The notes: generated from the sequence alone by a model not told the origin. A DNA stretch of 64,000 nt from Methanomicrobium mobile BP (GCF_000711215.1 NZ_JOMF01000006.1:272022-336021), one strand, 5' to 3'. Shown: positions 9,139 to 18,746, counted from the first letter of the stretch. Program-made: numbers and translations.

Positions 9139-10125
9139 ATGGATATCGCAATTGTCGGAGCATCGGGATTCACGGGAGCAGACCTTGTGCGCCTTCTGCT
9201 TACGCATTCACAGGCGGAAGTGACCGCGGTCACGTCGCGAAAAGAAGAAGGAAAGAGTTTTACCTCAATCCATCCGAGTCTTACGGGATTTACGGATTTA
9301 AAGTTCACAAATCCCGATATCAGCAGATTGGATGCGGATTTTGCTTTTCTTGCCGTGCCTCACACTGCGGCAATGCCTTATGCGGAAGCACTCAGAGAAC
9401 GCGGGATTAAATGCGTGGATCTGAGCGCAGACTACAGGCTCCCGAAGGACGTATACGAGGCGACCTACGGCGTCAAGCATACCGCATACTTCAAAGCGCC
9501 CTACGGTCTCTGCGAGATTCACCGCGACGAGATTAAGGGTGCGGACTTCGTCGCAAACCCGGGATGTTTCCCGACCGGCGCAACCCTTGCCGCCGCTCCT
9601 CTGGCAAAATTCGCCAATACAATAATTTACGACTCAAAGAGCGGGGTTACGGGCGCGGGAACGACGCCGACCGTGACAAACCAGTTTACGACGGTGAACG
9701 ATAACTTCAATGCGTATAAGTGGACGAAACACCGCCATCTTGCCGAGATGAAGCAGGAAGCTGCATTTTTGGGCTCGAAGGCGTCATGTCACTTTACGCC
9801 GCACCTTCTCCCGATAAACCGCGGCATTCTCACGACCGCACATATTCTTCTCGACGAAGAACTGAGCCAGGAAGAGGTCGAGAAGCTCTACCGCGAGAGA
9901 TATGAGAAGGAATACTTTATCCGCCTCCAGAATCCGAGCACCGCGGCGGTTCGCGGAAGCAACTTCTGCGACATAAAGGTGGAGTGCGACGGCAAAAGGG
10001 TCGTTGCCGTCTCGGCAATCGATAACCTTGTCAAAGGCGCAAGCGGACAGGCAATCCAGAACATGAATATCATGTGCGGATTTAAGGAGAACGACGGACT
10101 CAAAGTTGCGCCCTTAAACCCGTAA
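9139..10125 (+). CDS. argC: N-acetyl-gamma-glutamyl-phosphate reductase
   Basis: 328 residues. It catalyses NADPH-dependent reduction of N-acetylglutamyl phosphate to the semialdehyde in arginine synthesis. The N-terminal Rossmann motif is [16 protein letters not shown]; the catalytic Cys is C143 in [11 protein letters not shown]; a conserved [10 protein letters not shown] stretch lies near residue 223. Length matches the ArgC family. First gene of a cluster with argJ and argB, all on the plus strand. AT-rich sequence with TTAAAAA-type boxes precedes the ATG without a clear Shine-Dalgarno site, suggesting a leaderless start of the operon. Confidence 0.95.
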   Translation: MDIAIVGASGFTGADLVRLLLTHSQAEVTAVTSRKEEGKSFTSIHPSLTGFTDLKFTNPDISRLDADFAFLAVPHTAAMPYAEALRERGIKCVDLSADYRLPKDVYEATYGVKHTAYFKAPYGLCEIHRDEIKGADFVANPGCFPTGATLAAAPLAKFANTIIYDSKSGVTGAGTTPTVTNQFTTVNDNFNAYKWTKHRHLAEMKQEAAFLGSKASCHFTPHLLPINRGILTTAHILLDEELSQEEVEKLYRERYEKEYFIRLQNPSTAAVRGSNFCDIKVECDGKRVVAVSAIDNLVKGASGQAIQNMNIMCGFKENDGLKVAPLNP

Positions 10126-10143
10126 CCCGTTTCAGGTGAGAGT

Positions 10144-10626
10144 ATGCTGATAAAGGATGTCATGACCCCCAATCCCGTAACCGTGGCCTTCGATGCGCAG
10201 GTCAGAGATGTCGCAAGACTGCTCAAGAAGTATCGAATCGGCGGTCTGCCGGTCATGGACGGCGAGAGGATCATAGGCATCGTGACCGAGACCGACGTTC
10301 TTTCACTCCTCGATACCTCCGAATCAAGCGACGAGATCTGTCTTCCGTTGCCGCTCGACGCGATAGAGTTCTCGATAACGGAGAACGTAAACCTCGAGAA
10401 GACAAGAAAAACCCTCATCGATATAGGAAACACACCGGTTACGGACATTATGACCCAGGATGTCGTCATGATAGAGGATGGCGCATCAGTTCAGGAAGGT
10501 GCCAATATTATGTCGGTCGAAGACATTGCACGCCTTCCCGTAATCAGGGACGACAGGCTTGTGGGAATTGTCACGCGCCGCGACATTGTCCGCGGCATAG
10601 GGATGTCGGGCGCGAATTTCGACTGA
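10144..10626 (+). CDS. Two-CBS-domain protein
   Basis: 160 residues forming a tandem CBS (Bateman) pair: residues 1-60 (DVMTPNPVTV...GIVTETDVL) and 98-155 (DIMTQDVVMI...GIVTRRDIV). The domains are joined by an acidic linker of about 35 residues. Such stand-alone pairs bind adenine nucleotides or S-adenosyl compounds and act as sensors. It sits 18 bases after argC with its own GGTGAGAG ribosome site, and before argJ, so it may tune arginine or energy metabolism; this is inference from position only. Confidence 0.88.
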   Translation: MLIKDVMTPNPVTVAFDAQVRDVARLLKKYRIGGLPVMDGERIIGIVTETDVLSLLDTSESSDEICLPLPLDAIEFSITENVNLEKTRKTLIDIGNTPVTDIMTQDVVMIEDGASVQEGANIMSVEDIARLPVIRDDRLVGIVTRRDIVRGIGMSGANFD

Positions 10627-10725
10627 AGAGTCGGGTCTCCACGATACGAATAATACAAACTGCAAAAACAAAAGCAAAAACAAAACGGCAAAACCGTTAC
10701 AGACATATTTTGCGGAATAAGAAAA

Positions 10726-10965
10726 ATGAAAATATTCAATAAAGCTGATGAGACGGAAACGGCTATCAACCGGAAAGCTGCACTGTATGCTTTCGGTTTT
10801 TTGGAGATTGCCGTTATCGGGTATTGTATTGCAAAGAAGATAACCACAGGAGAATTCCCCGAAACCATTTTTTTCATTGGAATAATGGGTTCATTGATAT
10901 TTTTGGGAATCAAATTATATGAGACAAAACGGTTAGCCGATACGGTGGTACAATATGAAAAATAA
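10726..10965 (+). CDS. Small two-helix membrane protein overlapping argJ
   Basis: 79 residues with two hydrophobic segments (about 20-38 and 46-63) joined by a short polar loop (KKITTGEFPET), ending in a charged tail. No family recognised. Its last four codons overlap the start of argJ by 11 bases, typical of translational coupling and an argument that it is a real gene. The preceding 100 bases (10627-10725) are A-rich with a CAAAAGCAAAAA-type run and hold no other gene. Its role next to soluble arginine enzymes is unknown. Confidence 0.6.
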   Translation: MKIFNKADETETAINRKAALYAFGFLEIAVIGYCIAKKITTGEFPETIFFIGIMGSLIFLGIKLYETKRLADTVVQYEK

Positions 10966-12145
10966 TATGAGAAATATATGTGCAGTTGAAGGCGTTTATG
11001 CGACAGGCATAAAAGAGGGCAAGTACGGTCTTGCTCTCATAAAGGCGAAGGGAACGGCGGCGGCGGTATTCACAAAGAACCGCCTCGTTGCCGCACCGGT
11101 CATTCTGATGAAGGAGAGGATGGAAAAAGGCGTCCTCGACGGCATTATCGTCAATTCTGGCAATGCCAATGTCTATACGGGAGAGCAGGGCATCAATGAC
11201 GCAAAGCGGATGTGCGAGATAGCCGCCGAGGCTTTCGGCACCACACCCGATAAGGTCGGCGTTGCTTCTACGGGCGTTATCGGCAGGTTCATGAAACTCG
11301 ATATCATCGAGGATCAGTGCAGCAGGATCAAGGGCGACCTGAAGCACGACGATGCCGCCGAAGAAAAAGCCATGCGTGCGATTATGACCACCGATACCGT
11401 CCCGAAGAGCGCGATTGCAAGGCGCAAAAATTTCACGGTCGCGGGCATATGCAAGGGCAGCGGCATGATTGCGCCGAATATGGGCACAATGCTCTCTTTT
11501 GTCTATACGGACGCGGAGATAAGCGCCGCCGACCTGAAGAGAGCGCTCATACCCGCAGTTAACAGGAGCTTCAACATGGTCGTCGTCGACGGCGATACCT
11601 CGACAAACGACTGCTGTTTCGTGACGGCAACCGGTCTTAAGGGTAAGTGCGATTACGACGAGTTTGCAGCCGCACTCGAAGAGGTCTGCATTTCGCTTGC
11701 AAAACAGATCGCCGCCGACGGAGAGGGCGCTTCAAAGATGATTGAAGTCCGCGTCACGGGCGCAAAGACCGAGGAGGACGCCGCCGTCGTTGCAAGGACG
11801 GTAATCGAGTCGCCGCTTGTCAAGACCGCAATCTACGGCGAAGACCCGAATTGGGGCAGGCTCATTGCCGCCGCGGGACGTGCCGGCGTGGAATTCGATC
11901 CCGATGCGGCTACGGTCTCCATCTCAAACGAGGGACGCGCCGATACGGTTGTTCTGGCAAGAAAGGGTGAGATTCTGGCGGACGACGTCATGCACCCCGA
12001 CGCTCTTGCGGCTGCCAAGAAACTCATGGGCGGAAAGGTCGTCGTTGTCGATATCGACATCGCCTGCGGCGCTTTCGAGGCTACGGCATGGGGCTGCGAT
12101 CTCACGGAAAAATATGTCGAGATAAACGGGAAGTATACAACATGA
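10955..12145 (+). CDS. argJ: Glutamate N-acetyltransferase / amino-acid acetyltransferase
   Basis: 396 residues. ArgJ recycles the acetyl group from N-acetylornithine to glutamate; bifunctional forms also use acetyl-CoA. The precursor cleaves itself before a conserved Thr, here T178 in [10 protein letters not shown] (usually MATML), after the [11 protein letters not shown] motif, yielding alpha and beta chains. Other family marks are VNSGNAN near residue 70 and GEDPNWGR near residue 295. The start at 10955 has GGTGG six bases upstream and overlaps the small membrane gene; an ATG four codons later is the alternative. It overlaps argB by four bases (ATGA). Whether it is mono- or bifunctional cannot be read from sequence alone. 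Confidence 0.95.
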   Translation: MKNNMRNICAVEGVYATGIKEGKYGLALIKAKGTAAAVFTKNRLVAAPVILMKERMEKGVLDGIIVNSGNANVYTGEQGINDAKRMCEIAAEAFGTTPDKVGVASTGVIGRFMKLDIIEDQCSRIKGDLKHDDAAEEKAMRAIMTTDTVPKSAIARRKNFTVAGICKGSGMIAPNMGTMLSFVYTDAEISAADLKRALIPAVNRSFNMVVVDGDTSTNDCCFVTATGLKGKCDYDEFAAALEEVCISLAKQIAADGEGASKMIEVRVTGAKTEEDAAVVARTVIESPLVKTAIYGEDPNWGRLIAAAGRAGVEFDPDAATVSISNEGRADTVVLARKGEILADDVMHPDALAAAKKLMGGKVVVVDIDIACGAFEATAWGCDLTEKYVEINGKYTT

Positions 12146-13038
12146 AGAAAAGAGCGGATATATTGATGGAAGCGCTGCCCTATATTCAGCGCTTTCACGG
12201 AAAGACGATAGTTGTCAAGGTCGGCGGTCATGCAATGGTCGACAAGGACATCTTAAAGACCGTAATTCAGGACATTGTTCTCCTTCACTATGTGGGCTTA
12301 AGAGTCGTGGTCGTCCACGGCGGCGGTCCGGAGATTACCGAGAAGATGATTGCGATGGGCAAAGAGCCCAAGTTCGTCGGCGGTCTGCGCGTCACGGATA
12401 CGGATACGCTCGAGATTGCACAGATGGTGCTTGTCGGCAAGATTAACAGCAATATCGTCTCGCTTATCGCAAAGCAGGGCGCAAAGGCGATAGGTCTTGC
12501 GGGTAACGACGCAAATCTCCTTCACGCAAAGAAGACCGGAATTAAGAAGGTCATCGTCGACAACAAAGAAGAGGAGGTCGACCTGGGATTCGTCGGCGAC
12601 GTTACCTCGGTCAACCCCGACATTCTCAACATTCTCCTCGATAACGGCTATATTCCGGTTATCTCCCCAATCGGCGTCGATTCGCGCTGCAGCGAGCTGA
12701 ACATCAACGCTGATACGGCGGCGGGAGAGATCGCCATCGCTCTCAAGGCATACAAGTTCGTGAATCTCTCCGATATCGACGGTATCATGAACGGCGACAG
12801 GACCGAGACCTATCACCGCCTGACCGTCGCGGAGTCGCGCCGCCTCATAGAAGACGGGGTTATCGTCGGCGGAATGATTCCCAAGCTCGATGCCTGCTTG
12901 AAATGCATAGAAAGCGGCGTTGAATACGCACATATCGTCAACGGCAACAAAGACCACAATCTGCTGATTGAGCTGTTTACGGACGACGGTGTCGGCACCA
13001 TGATAAAAAGAGACGATGCCGACATAAGCGGCGAATAA
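12142..13038 (+). CDS. argB: N-acetylglutamate kinase
   Basis: 298 residues. It phosphorylates N-acetylglutamate with ATP, the second step of arginine synthesis. Amino-acid-kinase fold: [11 protein letters not shown] (phosphate binding) near residue 24, [11 protein letters not shown] near residue 56, [10 protein letters not shown] near 124 and [12 protein letters not shown] near 190, then VGGMIPKL. The start at 12142 overlaps the argJ stop as ATGA; an upstream in-frame ATG inside argJ would add an unrelated 18-residue extension and was rejected. Together with argC and argJ it covers glutamate to the acetylated semialdehyde and back; the acetylornithine aminotransferase gene is not in the window. 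Confidence 0.95.
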   Translation: MKKRADILMEALPYIQRFHGKTIVVKVGGHAMVDKDILKTVIQDIVLLHYVGLRVVVVHGGGPEITEKMIAMGKEPKFVGGLRVTDTDTLEIAQMVLVGKINSNIVSLIAKQGAKAIGLAGNDANLLHAKKTGIKKVIVDNKEEEVDLGFVGDVTSVNPDILNILLDNGYIPVISPIGVDSRCSELNINADTAAGEIAIALKAYKFVNLSDIDGIMNGDRTETYHRLTVAESRRLIEDGVIVGGMIPKLDACLKCIESGVEYAHIVNGNKDHNLLIELFTDDGVGTMIKRDDADISGE

Positions 13039-13118
13039 TCGTATAAAATGAATTACCGAATTAATCTAAATCAACAGTAAAAACAGAAACACAGCGATTA
13101 ATCGATGCGGAGTTAAGT

Positions 13119-13457
13119 ATGGTGGGATTTTTCAATTCTGCGGCCAAGAAGGCTGACGGGTCTTTCTATCAGGATGTCTTCTTCAAAAGTCCCGCGGGGC
13201 TCTGCATCCTCACACATCCCGATTTTGAGATTAAACTCGTAAACGAGAGCTTTGCGAAGGTTTTCGGAAAGACAAAGCGGGATATCACCGGCAAACTCTT
13301 TGTATGCGTCTGGGAGAAATGCCCCGAGCGCGACGAATTCTTCACGACTCTGCGAAAGGAAGGCAGCGTAAACTGCATAGTCTGCGGCGACGTCATGTTC
13401 TCCGGCACCGTTATGGACGAGAACAACTACATCATAACCGCCGTAAGGATAAAATAG
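13119..13457 (+). CDS. Single PAS-domain protein
   Basis: 112 residues: an 18-residue lead, then one PAS domain (LCILTHPDFEIKLVNESFAKVFGKTKRDITGK ... with the final strand NYIITAVRI). No kinase, methyltransferase or DNA-binding output domain is attached, so it must signal by protein contact. Three Cys (WEKCPERD, NCIVCGD) lie in the sensor core and might hold a cofactor or respond to redox. ATG with GCGGAG upstream. Neighbours give no clear partner. Confidence 0.8.
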   Translation: MVGFFNSAAKKADGSFYQDVFFKSPAGLCILTHPDFEIKLVNESFAKVFGKTKRDITGKLFVCVWEKCPERDEFFTTLRKEGSVNCIVCGDVMFSGTVMDENNYIITAVRIK

Positions 13458-13520
13458 ATTTTTTAATTGATTTTTTGAATTTGATTAATCCGATTTTTGA
13501 TTAATTTTGAGGATGCAATA
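13458..13520 (+). terminator. Oligo-T termination zone after the PAS gene
   Basis: Several T5-T6 runs (GATTTTTTAATTGATTTTTTG..., CGATTTTTG) directly follow the stop codon, the usual archaeal termination signal. Confidence 0.5.
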
Positions 13521-13556
13521 GATTTAATTTACTAATTTACTATCTATTCCCCGACG

Positions 13557-13829
13557 TTATCTCTTTTTGAGTTCCGTCTGTCTCTTCTCGTTCATCCTTA
13601 TGAGAATCTCAAAGATCTCCTTTGTCATCTCGGGGTCGATTCCCGCCATCTTCGCCATCTCATAGGAGCGTTTCAGAACCTTCTCGCGCTGAACCGCATC
13701 CACAGGCGATCCGCCTTCTTCTCTCTTTGCGGCGGCAACCTTGTCGGCACATGCGAGTCTCTTCTTTATGAGTTTAATTATCTCGGTATCGATACCCAGA
13801 ATTTCATTACGTACTTCAAGCAGTGTCAT
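13557..13829 (-). CDS. Chorismate mutase, AroQ type
   Basis: 90 residues, the length of a stand-alone AroQ domain. It converts chorismate to prephenate on the way to Phe and Tyr. The pattern of three helices is clear: LLEVRNEILGIDTEIIKLIKKRLACADKVAAAK (helix 1, with the conserved Arg and Lys), then DAVQREKVLKR (conserved R-E) and the C-terminal helix EIFEILIRMNEKRQ. No fused dehydrogenase or dehydratase. The ATG has a TTTGGAAAG ribosome site. No other aromatic genes are adjacent. Confidence 0.9.
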   Translation of the reverse strand: MTLLEVRNEILGIDTEIIKLIKKRLACADKVAAAKREEGGSPVDAVQREKVLKRSYEMAKMAGIDPEMTKEIFEILIRMNEKRQTELKKR

Positions 13830-13932
13830 CTTTCCAAATTAAGATTTACTGCATAATAATATCTTCTTTGATTGCCGATTTCACGAGCGGGAATCAACAG
13901 TAATATGAGAGAAGAATTTCATATAATCTGTA

Positions 13933-14625
13933 ATGATAAACGAAATCTTCTCGCGCATACCCAAATCCGAGAGAAATGACCTGATTATTGCATGGGTCGG
14001 CATTGCCATAGCATTTACTCTCGTATTCATCCGCGGCGGCGTAACGCCGACGGGCTTCATGATATTTTTCGTAATCTCGCTTCTCACGGTAGGCATGGGT
14101 TTTCTGCTCCATGAGCTTGCCCACAAGTTTACGGCAATAAAATTCGGCTACTGGGCGCAGTTTCGAAAGGACAATCAGATGCTTCTCGTCGCGGTTGCGC
14201 TCGCAGCCCTCGTTGGCGTGGTCTTTGCGGCACCCGGGGCCACCATGATATACGGACAGCAGGGAAGAGAGATGCAGAAGAGGGAGAACGGAATCATCTC
14301 GGTCGCTGGACCCGTTACCAACCTTCTGCTCTGCATTGTCTTCTTCGTGATTGTCGTAATCGGCACCATGATGGGCTACGGCACGGTTGCGGGCACGAAT
14401 ATGGTTACCTTCCTCATCTTCGAGATAGGTATCATAGGTCTGAGCGTAAACGCAATGATTGCCTTCTTCAATATGCTCCCCGTGAGTGTGCTCGACGGCA
14501 GAAAAATACTGAGTTGGAACCCGGCGGTCTTCGCGATAGTCATTGTCCTTGCATTCGTGATTCTTCTGGTTTCATACGACTACGGCGGCAGTCTTACGAC
14601 GATTCTCAATGCCATAGTCAAATAA
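13933..14625 (+). CDS. Membrane zinc metalloprotease of the site-2 protease (M50) family
   Basis: 230 residues with about six hydrophobic segments. The zinc-binding HELAH motif is at residues 60-64 inside the second membrane segment (GFLLHELAHKF), and the third ligand lies in NMLPVSVLDGRKIL near residue 180. Both are the defining M50 signatures, so it should cut within membranes. No PDZ or CBS domain is fused. The target is unknown. The gene is divergent from chorismate mutase by about 100 bases. Confidence 0.88.
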   Translation: MINEIFSRIPKSERNDLIIAWVGIAIAFTLVFIRGGVTPTGFMIFFVISLLTVGMGFLLHELAHKFTAIKFGYWAQFRKDNQMLLVAVALAALVGVVFAAPGATMIYGQQGREMQKRENGIISVAGPVTNLLLCIVFFVIVVIGTMMGYGTVAGTNMVTFLIFEIGIIGLSVNAMIAFFNMLPVSVLDGRKILSWNPAVFAIVIVLAFVILLVSYDYGGSLTTILNAIVK

Positions 14626-14659
14626 ACAATCCGATAAACACCGCGGAAAAATCCGCGAA

Positions 14660-14684
14660 TCACCTTTTTTATATTTTTTAAATT
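14660..14684 (+). terminator. Oligo-T terminator after the M50 protease
   Basis: CCTTTTTTATATTTTTTAAATTG contains two T6 runs shortly after the stop codon. Confidence 0.5.
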
Positions 14685-14731
14685 GTCGCCGTCGAAAGAA
14701 AAGCGGCACCTAAAAAGAGTATTTTGAGGAT

Positions 14732-15733
14732 TTATACCCTGAATCTGTTGCCTTTGCCCTTTATTATGCCCATTACCTTCATCTCGCTCATGACTGCGGC
14801 AATGAACTCGCGGCTTAAATCAAACATGAATTCGTCCGTGCCCGAAGACAGATCAACGGATGCCGAGTTCATGACTTCGTAGATCTCGTCAACCGTAGTC
14901 TTTCCTCCGTTCTTTATGCAGGCGAGGATATTCTTTGCGATTATGGTCTTCGCGACTATATTCTCCTTCATCTTTGTATAGGATGCAGGGTCTATGTCGT
15001 AATCCGCGACCATTCTGTCGAGTTTGTCGAAGTTTGCCGAGATTGAATACTCTATGGGCGTCGTTACATGGTATTCGGCGCCGGAGACTACGTTGACTAC
15101 GGTCTTAATGTTGTGTTCCCTGCGGTTCTTCTGCGAATTGCCGCCGAGGAAGAGGTCCGAAGGCATGGACATAATCAGGTCTTCGACGGGGATATCCTTC
15201 TTATGAAGTATTTTTTCGGCATCTTCGCCGTTATCGCCGTCTTTGCCCGCGAGATCCTCAATCATGCCGTTATCGTTGAGGACAAGCATGATTCGAAGCA
15301 TTCGCGAGAAGAAATCGTCGTTCCCGTCCGATGCTGCGGCGCCGTCAGTCGGGGCATTCTCCGCCATGCCTTCTTTCTTCATTATCTCAAGGAAACGTTT
15401 TACGTCGGGGTCGTCGGAGATAACTGCGCAGTCGTCGCGGGCGGAAAGGAATTCTTTAAGATCGGCGATTACCGTATCGATATCCGCAATTATCGAGGAA
15501 TACGTCTCGGAGACCTCCTCCGCGACTTCTCCGTTGCCGGCATCGTCCTTTGCGTCTTTAAGGACATCGGCGAAATACAGCTTTAAATCGCTTATCTTTG
15601 CCTTGCAGTGCGCCTCGTTTACGAGGGTGTTTATCTTCTTCATCTTTGCCCTGTAGCCTTGCGCAAACAGCTGCCTCATAAAATTCTCGGCATCGGACGG
15701 GTTATAAAAAACAAGGGTTTCTTCAAAGATCAT
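14732..15733 (-). CDS. Uncharacterised protein, tandem paralogue A
   Basis: 333 residues, homologous to the next gene upstream (15911-16906). Both start M-x-FEETLVF, then a DAxxFxRQLxAxGY motif at residues 15-32, a helical region with a SRDD/ARDD...DDPDxKR motif near residue 105-120, a middle NIKT-x-V-x-(S/D)G/D-x-xYxV-x-x-P beta stretch, and a C-terminal segment resembling a winged helix ('KTTVDEIYEVM ... VMGIIKGKGNRFRV'). I chose the ATG at 15733 because it matches the paralogue's start; an ATG at 15772 is in frame. No membrane segment or catalytic motif. The winged-helix-like tail suggests nucleic-acid or protein binding; function unknown. Confidence 0.75.
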   Translation of the reverse strand: MIFEETLVFYNPSDAENFMRQLFAQGYRAKMKKINTLVNEAHCKAKISDLKLYFADVLKDAKDDAGNGEVAEEVSETYSSIIADIDTVIADLKEFLSARDDCAVISDDPDVKRFLEIMKKEGMAENAPTDGAAASDGNDDFFSRMLRIMLVLNDNGMIEDLAGKDGDNGEDAEKILHKKDIPVEDLIMSMPSDLFLGGNSQKNRREHNIKTVVNVVSGAEYHVTTPIEYSISANFDKLDRMVADYDIDPASYTKMKENIVAKTIIAKNILACIKNGGKTTVDEIYEVMNSASVDLSSGTDEFMFDLSREFIAAVMSEMKVMGIIKGKGNRFRV

Positions 15734-15785
15734 ATTGCTCAAACCGCCATTAATTATCATATAATTTGACATCGTAACTATAAAA

Positions 15786-15808
15786 CCGACCGCTTTCAGT
15801 CGGCCTCA
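15786..15808 (-). terminator. Hairpin with oligo-T between the two paralogues
   Basis: On the minus strand CCGAC-TGAAAGCG-GTCGG is followed by TTTTAT. This stem (15786-15803) lies after the upstream paralogue and just before the downstream one, so it may end or weaken read-through. Confidence 0.45.
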
Positions 15809-15910
15809 TCGTTGCGGCACCTTCAATAATACGAAATTTACGGACAGATCCGCGCTAAAAAAAAGGATTAGTTAATTATTTTCATTAGATCTCTCGGATC
15901 GGATAAATAC

Positions 15911-16906
15911 TCAGACATAGAATTTATCATCCTCATCATACTCTTTATTTACCTTTATGAGACCGTAATTTGCCATCTCTTCAAGGGCATCTTCAAGACA
16001 ATAAAGACGTGTGAATGTTAACTTGTCCGTTTCCGGGAAATCCCGCACGTATCTCGAATCCAGACTCTCATTTATCTCTTCGGATGTTATCCCGCCTTCC
16101 GTTTCCAGTATATCAATTATGATATCTGCGAGATTTTTCTTCGCAATCAGATTCAGTTTAACCGAATTATAGGATACGGGGTCTATTTCACAGCCTTCAG
16201 TCATCCTTTCAAACGTTTTCTGGTCTTCAGTGAGTATAAATTTCAGGGGTATTTTTACTTCATAAACAGTATCGGATTCAACATCTGCCGTGGTTTTTAT
16301 GTTATACGCCTTACGGTTTTTAGCGGATATTTGAGGTCCGATCATAACTTTACGCATACAGGCAGGTACCGGAACGGAAACAGTGAGATCATCTACGGAG
16401 TTATACCTCTTTCGCAGAATCGATTTATCCATGCCGTTTTCTTCGGGTAAAGTACCATACATATTGTTATTACCAAAAATTGAAACCAGATCCTCGAAAT
16501 TTGACAGGAATTTTCTTTCGTTCTCCGGCAGATCTCTGCCCAGATAATCTTTTTTCTTCTTCACAATATCCCAGTAACGCTTATAATCGGGGTCATCGCC
16601 TAAAGAGGCACCGTCATCGCGGGAATCCAGATATTTATGAATCCTCCTGCGCAGATCCCCCAGATAATTGTTCATTATGTCATAACTCACGGATAAGTCG
16701 CGTGCAAACGGATTGTCTGCGTCGATTTCCTGTTTTTCATTCGTGAAAAACGCCGCCAAATCGCGAATTCTGCCGATTATCTCCTCATTGTATAATAAGG
16801 TGTGTCTCTCATAAACATCAGAATCATAGCCATACGCGATGAGTTGCCTTCTGAACTCCCGCGCATCTCCGTAGCTGTTAAATACCAAAGTTTCTTCAAA
16901 GAGCAT
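15911..16906 (-). CDS. Uncharacterised protein, tandem paralogue B
   Basis: 331 residues, same family as 14732-15733: MLFEETLVF, DAREFRRQLIAYGY, SRDDGASLGDDPDYKRYW, YNIKTTADVESDTVYEVKIP, and a C-terminal winged-helix-like part (GGITSEEINESLDSR ... MANYGLIKVNKEYDEDDKFYV). Overall identity to A looks low apart from these blocks, so the duplication is not recent. Codon use is more AT-rich than in A. The ATG follows AAGGGATATC, a good ribosome site, which overlaps a near-perfect 24-bp palindrome (16914-16937), so this gene is probably regulated by a dimeric repressor. Function unknown. Confidence 0.75.
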   Translation of the reverse strand: MLFEETLVFNSYGDAREFRRQLIAYGYDSDVYERHTLLYNEEIIGRIRDLAAFFTNEKQEIDADNPFARDLSVSYDIMNNYLGDLRRRIHKYLDSRDDGASLGDDPDYKRYWDIVKKKKDYLGRDLPENERKFLSNFEDLVSIFGNNNMYGTLPEENGMDKSILRKRYNSVDDLTVSVPVPACMRKVMIGPQISAKNRKAYNIKTTADVESDTVYEVKIPLKFILTEDQKTFERMTEGCEIDPVSYNSVKLNLIAKKNLADIIIDILETEGGITSEEINESLDSRYVRDFPETDKLTFTRLYCLEDALEEMANYGLIKVNKEYDEDDKFYV

Positions 16907-16913
16907 GATATCC

Positions 16914-16937
16914 CTTGAATATCATATGATGTTCAAG
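16914..16937. promoter_or_regulatory. 24-bp near-perfect palindrome, candidate operator
   Basis: Arms CTTGAA / TTCAAG surround the perfect palindrome ATCATATGAT, with one mismatch pair. It lies between the paralogue B start codon (16906) and an AT-rich TATA-like stretch (about 16938-16948), where a repressor would block initiation. Confidence 0.5.
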
Positions 16938-17026
16938 ACATAAACTTATTCAAGAGATCATATATAACCGCAGCAAGTTGTAGCACCGATTGCCAACTCT
17001 TTTCTAATTCCGTAACCAATAGTGAG

Positions 17027-18625
17027 ATGATGCAGGACTCTCCGACCGCGATCACCAGAAAATTTTTGCAGGCTAACCTGCAGGTTCATCCGGATGTAGT
17101 CCTGACTGTGCTGGAATCGCAGGATCCGACTCTCATTGACGCAATCATAAAGAACGTTCCGAAGGATGCACTCGTGGTGCTCCCGAGGCATATCCCGGGA
17201 TACGTAAACGAGAGATACGAGCCGCCGCTGCCGCATACGCCCGCCGAATCCGTGCAGGGAGAGAGCGCTGCGGGCGCAGACAGTCCCGCGGGAAGCGCGG
17301 ATGAGACCGAAGCGGAGAGTCCCTACCCGAACGAGTTCTCGAGATTCGACCTGCCGGAAGATATAGAGATACTTGCCGGGTCTCCGTCCGAGCTCAACGG
17401 CGGCGCGGAATACACCGATTTTGCGTACTATTTCAGGAACAGATACACAAAACTTGCCAAAATACTGCGCGGACGCGGGGAATATATTCCCATATCCGCA
17501 CTGACCCAGACCGTAAGATACAGAAAACAGCAGGTCTGTATCGTGGGAATGGTCTCGGAGGTCAGAAATACATCAAAGGGGCACAGAATCGCGGTTCTCG
17601 AAGACCCGACCGATACCGTAAACGTCCTCTTCATGAACCCGCAGCTGCAGGCGGCTTCTCCGAATCGCGACCCCGAACGCGACAGAATGCGACAGGAACT
17701 CTTCGCCGAGGCCGAACGGCTCATCCCCGACGAAGTCGTCATGATAAAGGGAACGCTCTCGGATGACGGAAACATCATCTACTCCGACACCATGTTCAGA
17801 CCCGACATTCCCCCGATGAATGCGCCTTTTCGGAGTAAAGAACCGGCAAAAGCCGTTTTCATCTCGGATGTGCACGTCGGCAGCAATACCTTCCTTAAGG
17901 ATGAATGGGAGAGATTCTCGGACTGGCTGGTTAACTGCGGCGCAAAATACCTGCTCATCGCCGGCGACGTCGTCGACGGCATTGGTATCTATCCGGATCA
18001 GGACAAAGAACTTACGATACCCAATATTTACAGGCAGTATGAGGTTTTCGCGGGTATGCTTCAGAAGCTGCCGCACGATATGCGCATCATAGTTTCGCCG
18101 GGCAACCACGACGCCATCCGCGGTTCCGAGCCGCAGCCGGCGCTGACCGAGATATTTACAAAGCATTTTCCGCCGAACGTGACCCTTGTCGAGAATCCCG
18201 CGCTTGTGAGCATCCACGGCGTGAGGGTGCTCATGTATCACGGCAGAAGTTACGACGACCTTATCGCGATGATTCCCGGCGCAAGCTACAACGAGCCGCA
18301 GAACATGATGGAGGAGATGCTAAAACGCCGCCTTCTCGCCTGCACATACGGCGAGAGAACCCCTATTTTCCCCGCAAAAGAGGACAAACTCGTAATAGAC
18401 CCCATCCCCGAGATTCTGCATACGGGGCATGTGCATATTACCGGGTATAAGAAGTATCACGGCGTCACCTGCATAAACGCGGGAACTTGGCAGTCGCAGA
18501 CATCCTTCCAGAAACAGATGAATATCAATCCGAATCCCGCACGTGCGTTCATGATTGATCTGAAGACGCTTTCATGCGAACTCTATGACTTCAGCGGAGA
18601 AAGCCCGACCCTTGTCAATTTATGA
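17027..18625 (+). CDS. polB: DNA polymerase II (PolD) small subunit, DP1
   Basis: 532 residues. DP1 is the proofreading 3'-5' exonuclease partner of the large subunit DP2 in the euryarchaeal replicative polymerase D. Layout: an N-terminal helical region (1-60), an acidic low-complexity linker (70-115), an OB-fold (about 155-250) and a calcineurin-like phosphoesterase domain (about 280-520). All metal-binding motifs are intact: ISDVHVGS, IAGDVVDG, SPGNHDAIR and HTGHVHITGY. Two consecutive ATGs start the frame; a TATA-like CATATATAACC is at 16957-16967. The DP2 gene is not in the window. Confidence 0.95.
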   Translation: MMQDSPTAITRKFLQANLQVHPDVVLTVLESQDPTLIDAIIKNVPKDALVVLPRHIPGYVNERYEPPLPHTPAESVQGESAAGADSPAGSADETEAESPYPNEFSRFDLPEDIEILAGSPSELNGGAEYTDFAYYFRNRYTKLAKILRGRGEYIPISALTQTVRYRKQQVCIVGMVSEVRNTSKGHRIAVLEDPTDTVNVLFMNPQLQAASPNRDPERDRMRQELFAEAERLIPDEVVMIKGTLSDDGNIIYSDTMFRPDIPPMNAPFRSKEPAKAVFISDVHVGSNTFLKDEWERFSDWLVNCGAKYLLIAGDVVDGIGIYPDQDKELTIPNIYRQYEVFAGMLQKLPHDMRIIVSPGNHDAIRGSEPQPALTEIFTKHFPPNVTLVENPALVSIHGVRVLMYHGRSYDDLIAMIPGASYNEPQNMMEEMLKRRLLACTYGERTPIFPAKEDKLVIDPIPEILHTGHVHITGYKKYHGVTCINAGTWQSQTSFQKQMNINPNPARAFMIDLKTLSCELYDFSGESPTLVNL

Positions 18626-18746
18626 GCACTTATAAACACAATTTTCACGGTTATTTTTGCAAACAGATGTCGCATAGACTTCAAATTTTTTCGAAGTCAA
18701 AGATTTTGATATATACTTTGATGACGAAAATGTATGCAGTGAGAAA

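Noticed and set aside
13894..14126. Two minus-strand frames overlapping the M50 protease start
   Set aside because: Antisense to the protease's first membrane helices and HELAH motif.
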